Shown here one piece after another: positions 1-9,274 of a stretch of DNA of 64,000 bases (positions are counted from its first letter, which is position 1; the number at the start of each line of letters is the position of its first letter). The position numbers were made by a program, and so were the translations under genes. Below the pieces are notes generated by a model. The model worked only from the letters and a program-made list of their open reading frames with translations. It was not told where the DNA came from and did no database searches. Source of the stretch: Okeania sp. SIO1I7 (GTDB lineage Bacteria > Cyanobacteriota > Cyanobacteriia > Cyanobacteriales > Microcoleaceae); contig JAAHGF010000001.1 of the NCBI GenBank assembly GCA_010672585.1, forward strand, positions 310,001 to 374,000, read 5' to 3'.

Positions 1-4
1 CTAT

Positions 5-1831
5 TTATTCAATTCTGAGATTAAAAGGCAAACGAGTATAAATTCCATAAGGGTCATTCATAGCTCTCAAACTAGCTAACTCCTGCTGCAACTTTTGAAA
101 TTCTGCTGTCAGTGGGTCTATAGGAGAAGTCGATATTTCAGCTTCCACACCAGAAAGACTGCGGAAAATTCTTTGCTCCAAACTACGAGACTTAGGATAT
201 TCTTCAACTTTCCAATTATCTCCCAATTCCGCTTTTTCTGCCGCAAACTCAATCGCACCCTCTATTCCAGTAATCTCATCTACCAAACCTAATTCTTGAG
301 CATTCAAACCAGACCAAACTCTACCTTGAGCAATTTCAGCTACTTTCTCCTTTGGTAGATTACGAGCAGTTGCTACATTTGTAATAAAACGCTCATAAAT
401 TGAATCCACCATATTTTGAATTAAGGCTAACTCCTCCTCAGTTTTAGGACGAGAATTATTATTCAGATCGGCAAATTGACCAATTTTCACTGTATCCCAA
501 GTAATGCCATTTTCATTGCCCAGCTCTTGAATATTGAACAAAACACCAAAAACTCCAATGGAACCTGTAATAGTAGTAGGTTCAGCAAATATTTTGTCTG
601 CATTCATGGAAATCCAATATCCACCAGAAGCAGCTATATTACCCATAGACACAATTATAGGTTTTTGCTCCCTTGTCAGCTTGACTTCTCGACCAATAAC
701 TTCTGATGCTAAAGCACTTCCACCAGGACTATTCACTCGCAAAACTACAGCCTTAACTTTGTCATCAAGTCGCAGTCGTCGCAATTCTTTTGCTAGGCGA
801 TCACCTCCTATTTGTCTGGGAGTACCCGTACCATTAACTATTTCTCCCTCAGCGTAAACTACAGCAATTTTGTTTTTGCTTTTAACATCTCCACTGGCAA
901 CTTCTGCAACTTCTGGTACTCTGGTATAGTTGTTGAGACTAATTTGTGTGAAAGTTTTGTCATCCTCTTCTTTGCCAGTTAGCACTTTAAGTTCACTTAG
1001 CACTTCATCATAGTAACCAACTCGGTCTACTAACTTACTATCTACCGCAGCATCCCCCATCAAAATGCCTTGATCATTAGCGATCGCCTGTAACTGCTGT
1101 ATTGTTAACCCACGACTAGGGGCTATTGTTTGCAGGTATTTACCCCAAATATCCCGTAACAATTGGAGATTTTGCTCCCTGTTTTCCGGACTCATTGTTT
1201 CTCGGATAAAAGGTTCAACTGCGGACTTATATTTACCGACTCTCGTTACTTGTACTCCAATACCAAATTTATCAAACGCACCACTTAAGAACATGGTCTG
1301 CGAACTTAAACCATTGAATTCTATGGCGCCGAGAGGGTTAATCACAATTTCATCTGCTACGGAACCTAGATAATATTCTCGCTCTGTCCAGTCTACGTCG
1401 TAGGCAATGATTTTTTTACCTGTTTCTCGGAAGCGTTGAAGTGCCTGACGTATTTCTTGTAGGTTTGCCAGTCCTGTTCTTCCTGGTGTACTGCTACCTT
1501 TAATGTAAAGACCGATGATTTTTTCATCTTGGGCAGCAGTATCAAGAGCATTAATTGCTTTTCGGAGAGTAATAGCTGCAGGTTGGTCTCCAGAGAGAGC
1601 TTCTTGGAGTGCTTCCCCAGTAGTGGAGATGGGTCTGGTGTCTGTAATATTCGTAGCGAGGTCGAAAACTAGGACCGATTTATCTTTGACTTGTGGCCCG
1701 ATGTCTTTGGCCTTACTCGCGATGGAACCAACAAGAAATATTAGTCCGCCAAATCCTAAGCCGACAATTAGAGCAATTCCTAGTAAACTGCCAATCAAGC
1801 TGGCAAAAGTATATTTGAAGAAGTCTTTCAT
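5..1831 (-). CDS. sppA: Signal peptide peptidase SppA, long (67K) type
   Basis: A 608-residue serine protease of family S49 that cleaves leftover signal peptides in the membrane; in cyanobacteria SppA homologues are also linked to thylakoid protein turnover. An N-terminal membrane segment spans about residues 8-36. Two tandem S49 domains follow, the arrangement of the long form. The catalytic lysine is K202 in GKYKSAVEPF and the nucleophile is S402 in NIAASGGYWIS, so both halves of the Ser/Lys dyad are present. The length matches the E. coli-type enzyme. It starts at ATG 1831, preceded by only a weak GGA. The stop lies at the window edge, so the gene is complete. No operon partner is visible on either side. 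Confidence 0.95.
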   Translation of the reverse strand: MKDFFKYTFASLIGSLLGIALIVGLGFGGLIFLVGSIASKAKDIGPQVKDKSVLVFDLATNITDTRPISTTGEALQEALSGDQPAAITLRKAINALDTAAQDEKIIGLYIKGSSTPGRTGLANLQEIRQALQRFRETGKKIIAYDVDWTEREYYLGSVADEIVINPLGAIEFNGLSSQTMFLSGAFDKFGIGVQVTRVGKYKSAVEPFIRETMSPENREQNLQLLRDIWGKYLQTIAPSRGLTIQQLQAIANDQGILMGDAAVDSKLVDRVGYYDEVLSELKVLTGKEEDDKTFTQISLNNYTRVPEVAEVASGDVKSKNKIAVVYAEGEIVNGTGTPRQIGGDRLAKELRRLRLDDKVKAVVLRVNSPGGSALASEVIGREVKLTREQKPIIVSMGNIAASGGYWISMNADKIFAEPTTITGSIGVFGVLFNIQELGNENGITWDTVKIGQFADLNNNSRPKTEEELALIQNMVDSIYERFITNVATARNLPKEKVAEIAQGRVWSGLNAQELGLVDEITGIEGAIEFAAEKAELGDNWKVEEYPKSRSLEQRIFRSLSGVEAEISTSPIDPLTAEFQKLQQELASLRAMNDPYGIYTRLPFNLRIE

Positions 1832-1873
1832 GTTTCCAGGTGGTAGGTTTTAGGTGGTAGGTGGTAGTCAAAG

Positions 1874-1936
1874 TAGGGGCGGGTTCCGCGTTAAGTTAAT
1901 TGCTCAACATTAAATTTAGATCAACCCGCCCTATCC
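1874..1936. repeat. Dispersed repeat of about 60 bp, copy 1
   Basis: The segment runs from GTAGGGGCGGGTTCCGC to AACCCGCCCC. It occurs again in inverted orientation at 7431-7489, differing at a few bases. Its GC-rich ends are inverted copies of each other around an AT-rich middle, as in a miniature mobile element or a REP-like palindrome. Confidence 0.6.
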
Positions 1937-1951
1937 CCCACTGTATCAGTC

Positions 1952-2068
1952 CAGTAGGGTACGTTAGTATTACCTAACGCACCCCTATCACAGTAAGCAG
2001 TGCGTGACAGTCAAACCGACCATTATTCCAGAAATGGTAAATGTGCCGTCACACACCCTACTTAATCT
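1952..2068. repeat. GTAGGGTG-ended dispersed repeat, copy 1
   Basis: It begins GTAGGGTACGTTA and ends TCACACACCCTAC. The inner block TCAAACCGACCATTATTCCA recurs almost unchanged in the copy at 48834-48928. A third relative with the same ends is at 19782-19888. The rest of the gene-free stretch 1832-2276 shows no coding sequence; it includes a MITE end GGCGTTGCTGAAT at 2134 that matches both ends of the element at 8689-8838. Confidence 0.55.
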
Positions 2069-2547
2069 AAGGACTGAATTCTTTATTTTAGTAATTATAG
2101 CGTTTTCACCTGAGTGGTAGGTTTTAGGTTCAGGCGTTGCTGAATAAATGTATGAAATTCAATTAGTGGTAAATTTTCACCCAAAACAATAGTGGGAATT
2201 ATACCTATTTCTGACTCTAAAGTTATTGAAAAACTCATTTCTACCTACTGACTCGGTCCTCGGTCTTCCTGTGATATCATGTCTGGTAGCATCGGAGAGT
2301 GTATAATAGAGGAGGAAGAAAAATAATTGCCCTTCGCTATCGCTACTCTTCAAGCACTTGACAAATCATCAGTAGGCCACCAACGAAAACAAGTGAGACC
2401 TGTTTGGGAGCGATTGCCTCCGGCACGTTTCACGAACGCTGTTTCATGATTGTTGATACATCGATCATTTACGATATCTTCCATCTGGGATAAATTTTCA
2501 CTCCTGAATGATTACAAAGAGGTTCCCTTCGGGAGGCTTCGCCAACA

Positions 2548-3660
2548 TTAATTATTGGCCAGAGTCGTTCGGCGGGTTGTAGTTCTGGTGTATGGGCTCT
2601 TATTAACTCCAAATGCAATCCAAGTGCGAACTTTCAGTCTCTTGGTCGATTGGATATGGCGAGGAGACCTCGCCATCCCTCGACCGCTTTTTGACATCTC
2701 ATGCCAACCTGCTTTGTCTAGCACTAATATCATGTGCTTATTTTTTCTGTTACCAAAATGTCCAGCACTCGTCTGCCAACACTTGGTTAAAAACAATAAT
2801 ATTGACCAAGGGCCTCAGCCACCAGTTAGTTTGCTCCTGACTGGGGATGTACTTGCTCCATAGAGCCAAAACCACTTGATTTCGCCAGTTTACCTCTGCA
2901 GTTGCTTGTACTCCCACAGGTGTCCATACTCGTCGGAAAATTGGCTTGAGACCCAAACGATGTTCATCCATTGCCCAGAGTTCTACAGTGGCCTCTGGAT
3001 ACTCGGCTTTAACAAGTTCAAATCGGTGAGAGAGTTTTCTTGCTCCGTCTTTACGGCGAGGAGACCTCGCCGCAGGCGGTGCGCTTTTTTCCATTTAAGA
3101 GTGTTCGGTTAGAGTTGCCGACTTTTGATGCTGTGGTCGGGGGATTCGTAATCTATATTTCATTGACTGTAAATATTCCCATACACAGCGCCGTTTGCGA
3201 AGCACTCCGTAGGAATCAACTCGATGGTCAAAAAATTGCTGTTAACCAATCCCCCACCTTGCGCCCATTCCATAATCCTCCATCTGGTGCTTTCTCCTGG
3301 AGGGCCATTTCTAGGTAGGCTTGCCTTTCATCACAGAGGAATCCCTTTGGCCCAGGATGTTGATGGCGACGATAAACCTACCTTCTTTACCTTGCCGATT
3401 GTAGCGACGTGCAATTTGACGAATAGCCTCCAAACAATAGCCTGTGACTGAAGAGACTTATGAGTGTGGTTTTTCCTTTTGCGCTTAAGCCAAATTATTT
3501 GGTATCTAGTCCTTTCTATTGGGTCATAGGTAGCTCGGTAGTTTCTTTCTAGTTCATCTATACTTAGGTGTTCTTGGATACTTAAGCGTCTTGGCTTGGA
3601 GGGCGATCGCGAAGCGTGCCGGAGGCAATCGCTCCAGGGAATTATTTTTCTCCTCTTCAA
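2548..3660 (-). pseudogene. IS630 transposase pseudogene
   Basis: Pieces of one transposase lie in different minus-strand frames. The N-terminal part at about 3331-3660 has the HTH region with YRATYDPIERTRYQ. The middle at 2750-3094 has ELWAMDEHRLGLKP, which holds the first catalytic Asp. The segment at 2548-2796 has MILVLDKAGWH with the second Asp. In another frame near 2560-2600 comes TPELQPAERLWPIIN, the usual PxSPxLNPxExxW end motif. Frameshifts separate the pieces. Two short palindromic repeats also sit inside, at about 2641-2693 and 3053-3085, adding residues such as RGMARSPRHIQS that transposases lack. It cannot make an active enzyme. Confidence 0.8.
2641..2693 (-). repeat. Short palindromic repeat inserted in the transposase
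   Basis: On the minus strand it runs from AAAAAGCGGTCGAGGGATGG through the palindrome GGCGAGG...CCTCGCC to CCAATCGACCAAGAG. The same unit sits inside the IS605-like elements at 26763-26958, 37173-37474 and 53195-53422. A shorter relative with GGCGAGGAGACCTCGCC is at 3053-3085. It splits conserved transposase sequence, so it arrived after the IS. Confidence 0.7.
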
Positions 3661-3690
3661 TTATACACTCTCCGATGCTACCGGACATGA

Positions 3691-4236
3691 TATAACCAGG
3701 CGATCGCCTACAACTAGAAACTACCATTCTTCCTTGATACACATCATCGTTCATTTGTCTAGTGCGTAAGTCCTAAATCCATAAAAGAATATTAAGAGGC
3801 GACGCACATCCGAATTAAGTGAATTAAAGTGAACGCATCTGTCTAATCCTTTATATAGGGACATTGGACAGATTTCTTTCCACTTAATCATCTGTATGGG
3901 GAGGATTAGACAGCAATATTTCCTCCTAGGCAGTAAGAAAAAATAAACTTTACACTTTCTCACTGAACTACCCAATATGGCTGAATTATAACAGGCTGAC
4001 TGTTCAACTTATTTCTGCTCACTGCCCTAGTCTACCGCATGGGGGGATTAGGCAGAAAATTTCCTTCTAATAAATAGTTAGCTTGGCTCAATCGAAACCT
4101 ATTTGTTGTCTAACCACCGTCTTAGGTGTAACAGGGGGAATAGTTTTGATATTGAGACAAACAGGGTAATGAGGCCCATGATGACAACTTTATAAGTTTC
4201 GGCGACCACCATTAGTAATATAGACTAGGAATAAAC
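3691..4236. other. Gene-free stretch
   Basis: Short open frames occur but show no domain, ribosome binding site or codon bias. Two related fragments, AATATTTCCTCCTAGGCAG near 3915 and AAATTTCCTTCTAATAAATA near 4056, suggest degraded repeats. The start of the downstream oxidase has an AGGA about 6 bases before its ATG. Confidence 0.4.
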
Positions 4237-5847
4237 ATGTCTCACCTCGGTTACAAAAAAATACTGAAATCAGAAGCGGATGTCCGTTTTCCGTCTTTCC
4301 AGCAGGGGTTTAATCAACGATGGTTTTCCAGTAATTGCCAGGCCGTTTATTTATGCCAGAACGCACAGGGTACAGCCGCGGCCTTAGATGATGCGATTGC
4401 CTCTTATAGCGACATTGGTAGTGTTAAGATACTAAGTGGTGGCCATTGTTATGAGAACTTCGTATTCAATGATGATACAGCCGCCATTTTGAATGTTACT
4501 CCGATGGATGAAGCAGGTCTAGATCCTGATTTGGGCTATTACCTCGGAAGTGGTGGCACCAATTGGGGCGCATTTAAAGCCCTCTTTAGAGATTACGGTA
4601 AAGTATTACCGGCAGGCTCCTGTTATTCTGTTGGCTTGGGAGGCCATATTTCCGGTGGTGGAGACGGCATATTGTCACGCCTTTATGGTTTAACGGTTGA
4701 CTGGTTAACGGGAGTAGAGATCGTCGTCAAAGATGATGCCAATTTACCAGCAAAGGTAAAATACGTCAGTTGTGATTCAGTGGGCGATGATTATGACCTG
4801 TATTGGTCTGCCACTGGCGGTGGAGGTGGTAACTTTGGCGTGATTACGCGCTACTACTTTAAAACATTACCAGACTCGCCTAAAGGTGCCATTATCAGTA
4901 GCGTGTCTATTAGTTGGGACGGTTTAACCGCGGAAATTCTAAAAAATGTGCTCGACTGGTATGTTGATTTTGCTGCGCGAGAAGATAATTGGCGTACTTC
5001 GCTCAAATTTCAAATGATGCATAAAAGCGCTGGCGAGCTGAAAATGACGATCCAAAGCTCGTACTTTAATGAAAAGCAACGCATTGAGAGCAAAGCTTAT
5101 GTTCACAAGTTAGAAGCCGAGTTAGATAGAATTACGGGAAGCTGCCCCCTAACAAGGGTAGCGTCTACACTAGCGGGCCATGGGGGTTGGTGGTCTGTAC
5201 CACCGGCACCACGAAAATTTAATACCTGTGAACAAGATGCGATAACAGAATCTACCGGGGACTATACCTACTATGAGGCCGAGCAAACACTTAATTCCTC
5301 TGGCCCCAATCAGCGAGGCAAGTATAAATCAGCGTATCAGAGAAAAAGATTTCCTACCGAGCAGATTCAAATCATCTACGATCAATTACAAGTTATTCCG
5401 GATGGTTTAACCGCCGATGATATGAAGCAAAGCCTGCTGCAGGTAGATACGTTTGGAGGGAAAATCAATACCGTTTCACCTACTGCAAAGGCGATCGCTC
5501 AGCGATCTTATTTAGTGAAGCTCCAATATCAAACTTACTGGCTAGATAAATCGCAAGACGAGGAGCATTTATCGTGGATCGGGGGCTTTTACGAAGAGAT
5601 GTACGCGCCTTATGGTGGCGTACCTAGCCCGGGTCCGAACTATGAAGTTACCCCGGACAGCTTATTTGAGGGCTGCTATTATAATTATCCGGATGTCGAT
5701 CTTAACGATATCGTGGGCAAAGATGGCGCACTGACACTCTACTTTCTGGGTAATTATGAAAAAAATCGGCGCAATTTGGTTAATGTTAAAAAGCGATGGG
5801 ATCCGAACAATTTCTTTCATAATGCTCAGTCTATTCCTGTTAAATAG
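4237..5847 (+). CDS. Hexose-oxidase / berberine-bridge-type FAD oxidase
   Basis: A 536-residue flavoprotein of the FAD_binding_4 plus BBE type. The N-terminal domain binds FAD. H70 in KILSGGHCYENF and C129 in PAGSCYSVGLGGHISGGG occupy the positions of the two residues that attach FAD bicovalently in hexose oxidase and aclacinomycin oxidoreductase. The chain ends with the family signature WDPNNFFHNAQSIP. Family members oxidise sugars or glycosides with O2, giving a lactone and H2O2; the substrate here is unknown. There is no signal peptide. It lies 223 bp before an aldose 1-epimerase on the same strand, which suggests carbohydrate oxidation. Codons are richer in GCG, CCG and CGC than in neighbouring genes, and an IS630 relic lies upstream, so transfer is likely. 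Specific function is inferred. Confidence 0.85.
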   Translation: MSHLGYKKILKSEADVRFPSFQQGFNQRWFSSNCQAVYLCQNAQGTAAALDDAIASYSDIGSVKILSGGHCYENFVFNDDTAAILNVTPMDEAGLDPDLGYYLGSGGTNWGAFKALFRDYGKVLPAGSCYSVGLGGHISGGGDGILSRLYGLTVDWLTGVEIVVKDDANLPAKVKYVSCDSVGDDYDLYWSATGGGGGNFGVITRYYFKTLPDSPKGAIISSVSISWDGLTAEILKNVLDWYVDFAAREDNWRTSLKFQMMHKSAGELKMTIQSSYFNEKQRIESKAYVHKLEAELDRITGSCPLTRVASTLAGHGGWWSVPPAPRKFNTCEQDAITESTGDYTYYEAEQTLNSSGPNQRGKYKSAYQRKRFPTEQIQIIYDQLQVIPDGLTADDMKQSLLQVDTFGGKINTVSPTAKAIAQRSYLVKLQYQTYWLDKSQDEEHLSWIGGFYEEMYAPYGGVPSPGPNYEVTPDSLFEGCYYNYPDVDLNDIVGKDGALTLYFLGNYEKNRRNLVNVKKRWDPNNFFHNAQSIPVK

Positions 5848-5868
5848 TTTCTCTTTAATTGGATAATC

Positions 5869-5972
5869 TTGAGGAAACCTCGATTAAGTGCTATTTTGGC
5901 AATTCTTGAGAGCTAAAGCATCGAGTATTTGTTGCGATTTGGTTTAGAATCCGAATTTTTCGAGGTTTCCTT
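5869..5972. repeat. Inverted repeat between oxidase and epimerase genes
   Basis: CTTGAGGAAACCTCG at about 5869 is mirrored by CGAGGTTTCCTTGA at about 5959, enclosing about 75 AT-rich bases. The arms could form a long hairpin. It may be a miniature element or a transcript-processing structure. Confidence 0.4.
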
Positions 5973-6070
5973 GATTTGAGCGATGATGATGTTAGTTTAT
6001 TGCTATTTTCAATATTTTATCCTCGTTATACTGGCAAGTTTCTCTGTTAACGAGAAAAGGAGACGTTACT

Positions 6071-7222
6071 ATGCAACAATATGACTCACAAAAAAACCCA
6101 CCCTCCATCAAAAAACAGTGCTACGGGATAACCGGTAACACAGAAATTTGGGAGTATATCTTAGATAGCGGCTGTAATATGGAGGTTAGGATTATTACTT
6201 ATGGCGGCACGATTATCTCAATCAAAGTACCGGATCGAGACGGAAACATTGCAGACGTTGTGCTTGGTTTCGATAATCTTCAAGATTATGTCAGCATGAA
6301 TAACGATCCTCATTTCGGTTCACTTATCGGTCGCTATGCCAACCGCATTTCCAACGGAATTTTTGAATTGAACGGTAATGTTTATTGCTTGGATATTAAT
6401 GACCCACCGAACACACTGCATGGAGGAAATGAAGGGTTTGGCACGCAGATTTGGACTGTAGACAAGGCTGACTCGAATGAAAATTCTGCGAGTTTGGTGC
6501 TTTCCTACCTCAGTCCTGCCGGGGCAGGCTGGACGGGTGAAACTATCAACCCATCATGGAGGCCGGGTTACCTATATGGCTTTCCTGGCAACCTCTCCAC
6601 TACAGTGACCTACACCTTGACCAATGAAAATCAGTTGATCATCGACTATAAAGCGACTACAGATGCACCGACGGTTTTGAACTTGACCAACCACACCTAT
6701 TGGAACCTCGCAGGGGAAGGTAGCGGGACGATTTTAGATCATGTGTTAACCATTAACGCTAGGCAGTTTACGCCAGTAAATCCAGTTATGATTCCTACCG
6801 GTGCCATTGATTCGGTTGTTGGTACACCATTTGATTTTCAAGAACCAAAAGCCGCAGGTCAGGATATCAGGACGCATAATATACAATTAGTCTATGCCAG
6901 AGGCTACGATCAGAACTGGGTATTGCCAGAGGCGGCAGATCCAGAAGAAGTACTACTAGCGGCGACCTTACACGACCCAACATCTGGACGGTTATTGGAG
7001 GTATTTACCAGTCAGCCTGCGATTCAGTTTTATACTGGCAATTCGCTGAACGGATCGTATTACGGCCCCAGCAATCGTGAGTATCGACAGAGTGATGGGC
7101 TTGCTTTTGAAACCCAGCATTATCCCAACTCGCCTAATCAACCAAATTTTCCATCCACCCAACTTAACCCTGGTGAGACTTTTAACTCGCGAACGATTTT
7201 TAAACTATCTGCAACGGAGTAG
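6071..7222 (+). CDS. galM: Aldose 1-epimerase (mutarotase)
   Basis: A 383-residue galactose-mutarotase-like enzyme that interconverts alpha and beta anomers of aldohexoses. The catalytic residues are recognisable: H117 in NTLHGG, H208 in NLTNHTYWNL (general acid) and E347 in GLAFETQHYPNSPN (general base). The start is supported by AAGGAG about 9 bases upstream. There is no signal peptide, so it is probably cytoplasmic. It follows the FAD sugar oxidase and shares its composition, so the two were probably acquired together. A mutarotase would supply the beta anomer that hexose and glucose oxidases prefer; that coupling is inference. Confidence 0.93.
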   Translation: MQQYDSQKNPPSIKKQCYGITGNTEIWEYILDSGCNMEVRIITYGGTIISIKVPDRDGNIADVVLGFDNLQDYVSMNNDPHFGSLIGRYANRISNGIFELNGNVYCLDINDPPNTLHGGNEGFGTQIWTVDKADSNENSASLVLSYLSPAGAGWTGETINPSWRPGYLYGFPGNLSTTVTYTLTNENQLIIDYKATTDAPTVLNLTNHTYWNLAGEGSGTILDHVLTINARQFTPVNPVMIPTGAIDSVVGTPFDFQEPKAAGQDIRTHNIQLVYARGYDQNWVLPEAADPEEVLLAATLHDPTSGRLLEVFTSQPAIQFYTGNSLNGSYYGPSNREYRQSDGLAFETQHYPNSPNQPNFPSTQLNPGETFNSRTIFKLSATE

Positions 7223-7430
7223 GTCGGCATCCTGTAAATTTGCCACAAGTTTTCTGACTAAAAACTTGATGCTGATAAAAGAGAACCAGAAATTTTTTTC
7301 ATCGTTGATGGCAGAATTTATCCACCTGCAAGTAAGATAATAATGGTTGGGTACAGCTTAATCTTCGATCTCGTAATGGACTGTTGGACTGTTTCATCTA
7401 AAATGGTGCATTAGGTCATTCGGATGGGGG

Positions 7431-7489
7431 GAGGGGCGGTTCATCTAAATTTAATGTTGGGCAATTAATTTAATGCGGAACCCACCCCT
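7431..7489. repeat. Dispersed repeat of about 60 bp, copy 2 (inverted)
   Basis: Reverse complement of the repeat at 1874-1936, running from GGGGCGGTTCATCTAAATTT to GCGGAACCCACCCC. The remainder of the gene-free stretch 7223-7578 has only a heptameric TTTTGAC tract near 7545-7575. Confidence 0.6.
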
Positions 7490-7578
7490 ACTATTGCAAC
7501 ATTTTAGGCGTGTCACGCTACTACTGGACTGACTTCTGATTTCTAACTTTTGACTTTTGACTTTTGAATTTTGACTCC

Positions 7579-8616
7579 CTACTCCCTTTTTTCTAGACTG
7601 CCAGATTTTTTCAGTTCAGATAAATTAGCATTACCCGTGCAAAATAGGACTGTTGTAATTTCTGCGATTAAAATATCTACTAATGTATTTAGAGATTCTT
7701 CTGATTCAGCCGCAGCTTGAAGGAATGGCCAAGCTAGCCCACTGAGGTCTGCACCCAGAGCGATCGCTTTTGCCACATCTACACCATTCCGCAAACCTCC
7801 AGAAGCAATTAGCGGAATATCTGAGTTGAAGGCCCGGATGTCAGTAATACATTTTGCTGTTGGTATACCCCAGTTGCCAAAAGTTTCTCCTAGTCTACGC
7901 TGACGTATATCTGTTGCTCGTTCCCCTTCAATTTTTGCCCAAGAAGTCCCCCCAGCTCCAGCTACGTCAATTGCTGCTACTCCAGCATCTATTAATTTTT
8001 GAGCCATTGTTCCGGATATGCCATTACCTACCTCTTTGGCAATAACAGGCACTGGTAGCTTATAGCATAATTTTGATATTTTGTCAAATAATCCACGGAA
8101 ATTTGTATCGCCTTCAGTTTGAATACACTCTTGCAAAGGATTAAGATGAAGAATCAGAGCATCTGCTTGTAGGATGTCGATCGCTTGTTGGCACTGTTCT
8201 ATACCATAGTCATAATTTAGTTGAACTGCCCCTAGATTAGCAAATAGGAGAATATCCGGAGCAAGCGAGCGCACAGCAAAAGTATCCGCCACTTGGGAAT
8301 TTTCCACCGCCACTCGTTGTGAACCTACTCCCATTGCTATTTTATATTTTTGAGCAACTTTGGCTAACCGATAATTAATCATTTTTGCTTGTTCAGTGCC
8401 ACCTGTCATCGAAGATATCAACAATGGCGCACCTAATTGTTTTCCGAGAAATGTAGTGTTTGTAGTTATTTCGTTGCGATTTAGTTCTGGTAAACAACAA
8501 TGGGTAAAATAGTAACGGTCTAAACCATTAGTAATGTTGTGAAATTGGACATCTGATTCCAGACAAATTCTGAGATGGTCTGCTTTGCGGGTTTGAGTTT
8601 GAGAATTTAAGTTCAT
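7579..8616 (-). CDS. fni: Type 2 isopentenyl-diphosphate delta-isomerase
   Basis: A 345-residue FMN- and NADPH-dependent enzyme that interconverts IPP and DMAPP for carotenoid, phytol and quinone side-chain synthesis. Family motifs occur in order: [27 protein letters not shown], the substrate loop KEVGNGIS, the FMN phosphate site [17 protein letters not shown] and [19 protein letters not shown]. The length is normal. Cyanobacteria commonly use this type rather than the Idi type 1 enzyme. The gene stands alone on the minus strand. No strong ribosome binding site precedes ATG 8616. Confidence 0.95.
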   Translation of the reverse strand: MNLNSQTQTRKADHLRICLESDVQFHNITNGLDRYYFTHCCLPELNRNEITTNTTFLGKQLGAPLLISSMTGGTEQAKMINYRLAKVAQKYKIAMGVGSQRVAVENSQVADTFAVRSLAPDILLFANLGAVQLNYDYGIEQCQQAIDILQADALILHLNPLQECIQTEGDTNFRGLFDKISKLCYKLPVPVIAKEVGNGISGTMAQKLIDAGVAAIDVAGAGGTSWAKIEGERATDIRQRRLGETFGNWGIPTAKCITDIRAFNSDIPLIASGGLRNGVDVAKAIALGADLSGLAWPFLQAAAESEESLNTLVDILIAEITTVLFCTGNANLSELKKSGSLEKRE

Positions 8617-8688
8617 CAGTTATTTAGTAAGCATTCAGCCGTCAGCTATCAGCTATTACTTTATAGTTTACAATAAAAGCTTTATTGG

Positions 8689-8838
8689 CGTTGCTGATTC
8701 TGGGTATGATGCAAGCCCCCCTAACCCCCCAATGCGTGGGGGGAATAAAACTCTAAAAGTCCCCCAATTTGGGGGATGCGCGGGGGCGAAGGCGAGAACC
8801 AAACAATCGCGCATTCATACTTCAATTCAGCAACGCCG
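8689..8838. mobile_element. MITE-like element with GGCGTTGCTGAAT ends
   Basis: About 150 bp, bounded by GGCGTTGCTGATTCTGGGTA on the left and, read on the other strand, GGCGTTGCTGAATTGAAGTA on the right. Its interior has the GCCCCCCTAACCCCCCAAT and CCCCCAATTTGGGGG blocks shared with the family at 31950, 41670 and 51300. Another single end lies near 2134. No protein is encoded. Confidence 0.6.
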
Positions 8839-8960
8839 CTTTATTAATTATCTTACTAGAAAAGTTGGCTCCCTTGCCCTTAAAGTCTATAGCAGGGAAT
8901 AGGGAATAGGGAATAGGGAACAGGGAACAGGGAACAGGGAACAGTGGAAAAAGTATTTAT

Positions 8961-9261
8961 CTGTCTTACGGTTCATCATTAATCTATGTCAAACACCAAC
9001 TCGTTCCTTGCTATATTTTAATCAGGACTTACCCATAACCACCTTATGTAGCGAATGGCATTCGCCCTTACAGATGGTGTATAATTCCATTTTTTGCGTA
9101 AGTCCTGTTAATTTAAACATTGTCCTTAAGGAGAGAGTCTTGTTGCTGAAAGCTGACCGCTAATAGCTCTTTGCGGAGCATTTCTTGCGAGATGTTTATT
9201 ATTTATTATAGCCAGGAATGAGTTGGTATTTGACATAGATTAATGATGAACCGTAAGACAG
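8961..9261. mobile_element. Miniature element with about 55-bp inverted ends
   Basis: The left arm at 8961-9015 (CTGTCTTACGGTTCATCATT onwards) is repeated in reverse at 9207-9261 with few differences. Inside is a second inverted pair, CAGGACTTACCCA near 9024 and GCGTAAGTCCTG near 9097, so elements are nested. A degraded arm recurs near 13166-13207. No coding sequence. Confidence 0.65.
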
Positions 9262-9274
9262 AGAAAAGCTTTTG

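Larger units (their letters stand above)
2277..3690 (-). mobile_element. Decayed IS630-family insertion sequence
   Basis: Terminal inverted repeats of about 60 bp are visible. The left end reads TCATGTCTGGTAGCATCGGA and the right end, on the other strand, TCATGTCCGGTAGCATCGGA. Both ends continue with nearly the same sequence into a poly-A tract. TA dinucleotides flank both ends (2275-2276 and 3691-3692), as expected for IS630/mariner elements. The interior encodes a broken minus-strand DDE transposase. Related ends (TCATGTCCGG) mark MITE-like copies at 42767-43077 and 26657-27068, so this IS may be, or may have been, the source of their transposase. Confidence 0.8.

Noticed and set aside
3751-3975. 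Minus-strand frame of 74 codons
   Set aside because: Basic, Cys-rich composition with no domain or ribosome site; it lies in repeat debris next to the IS630 end.
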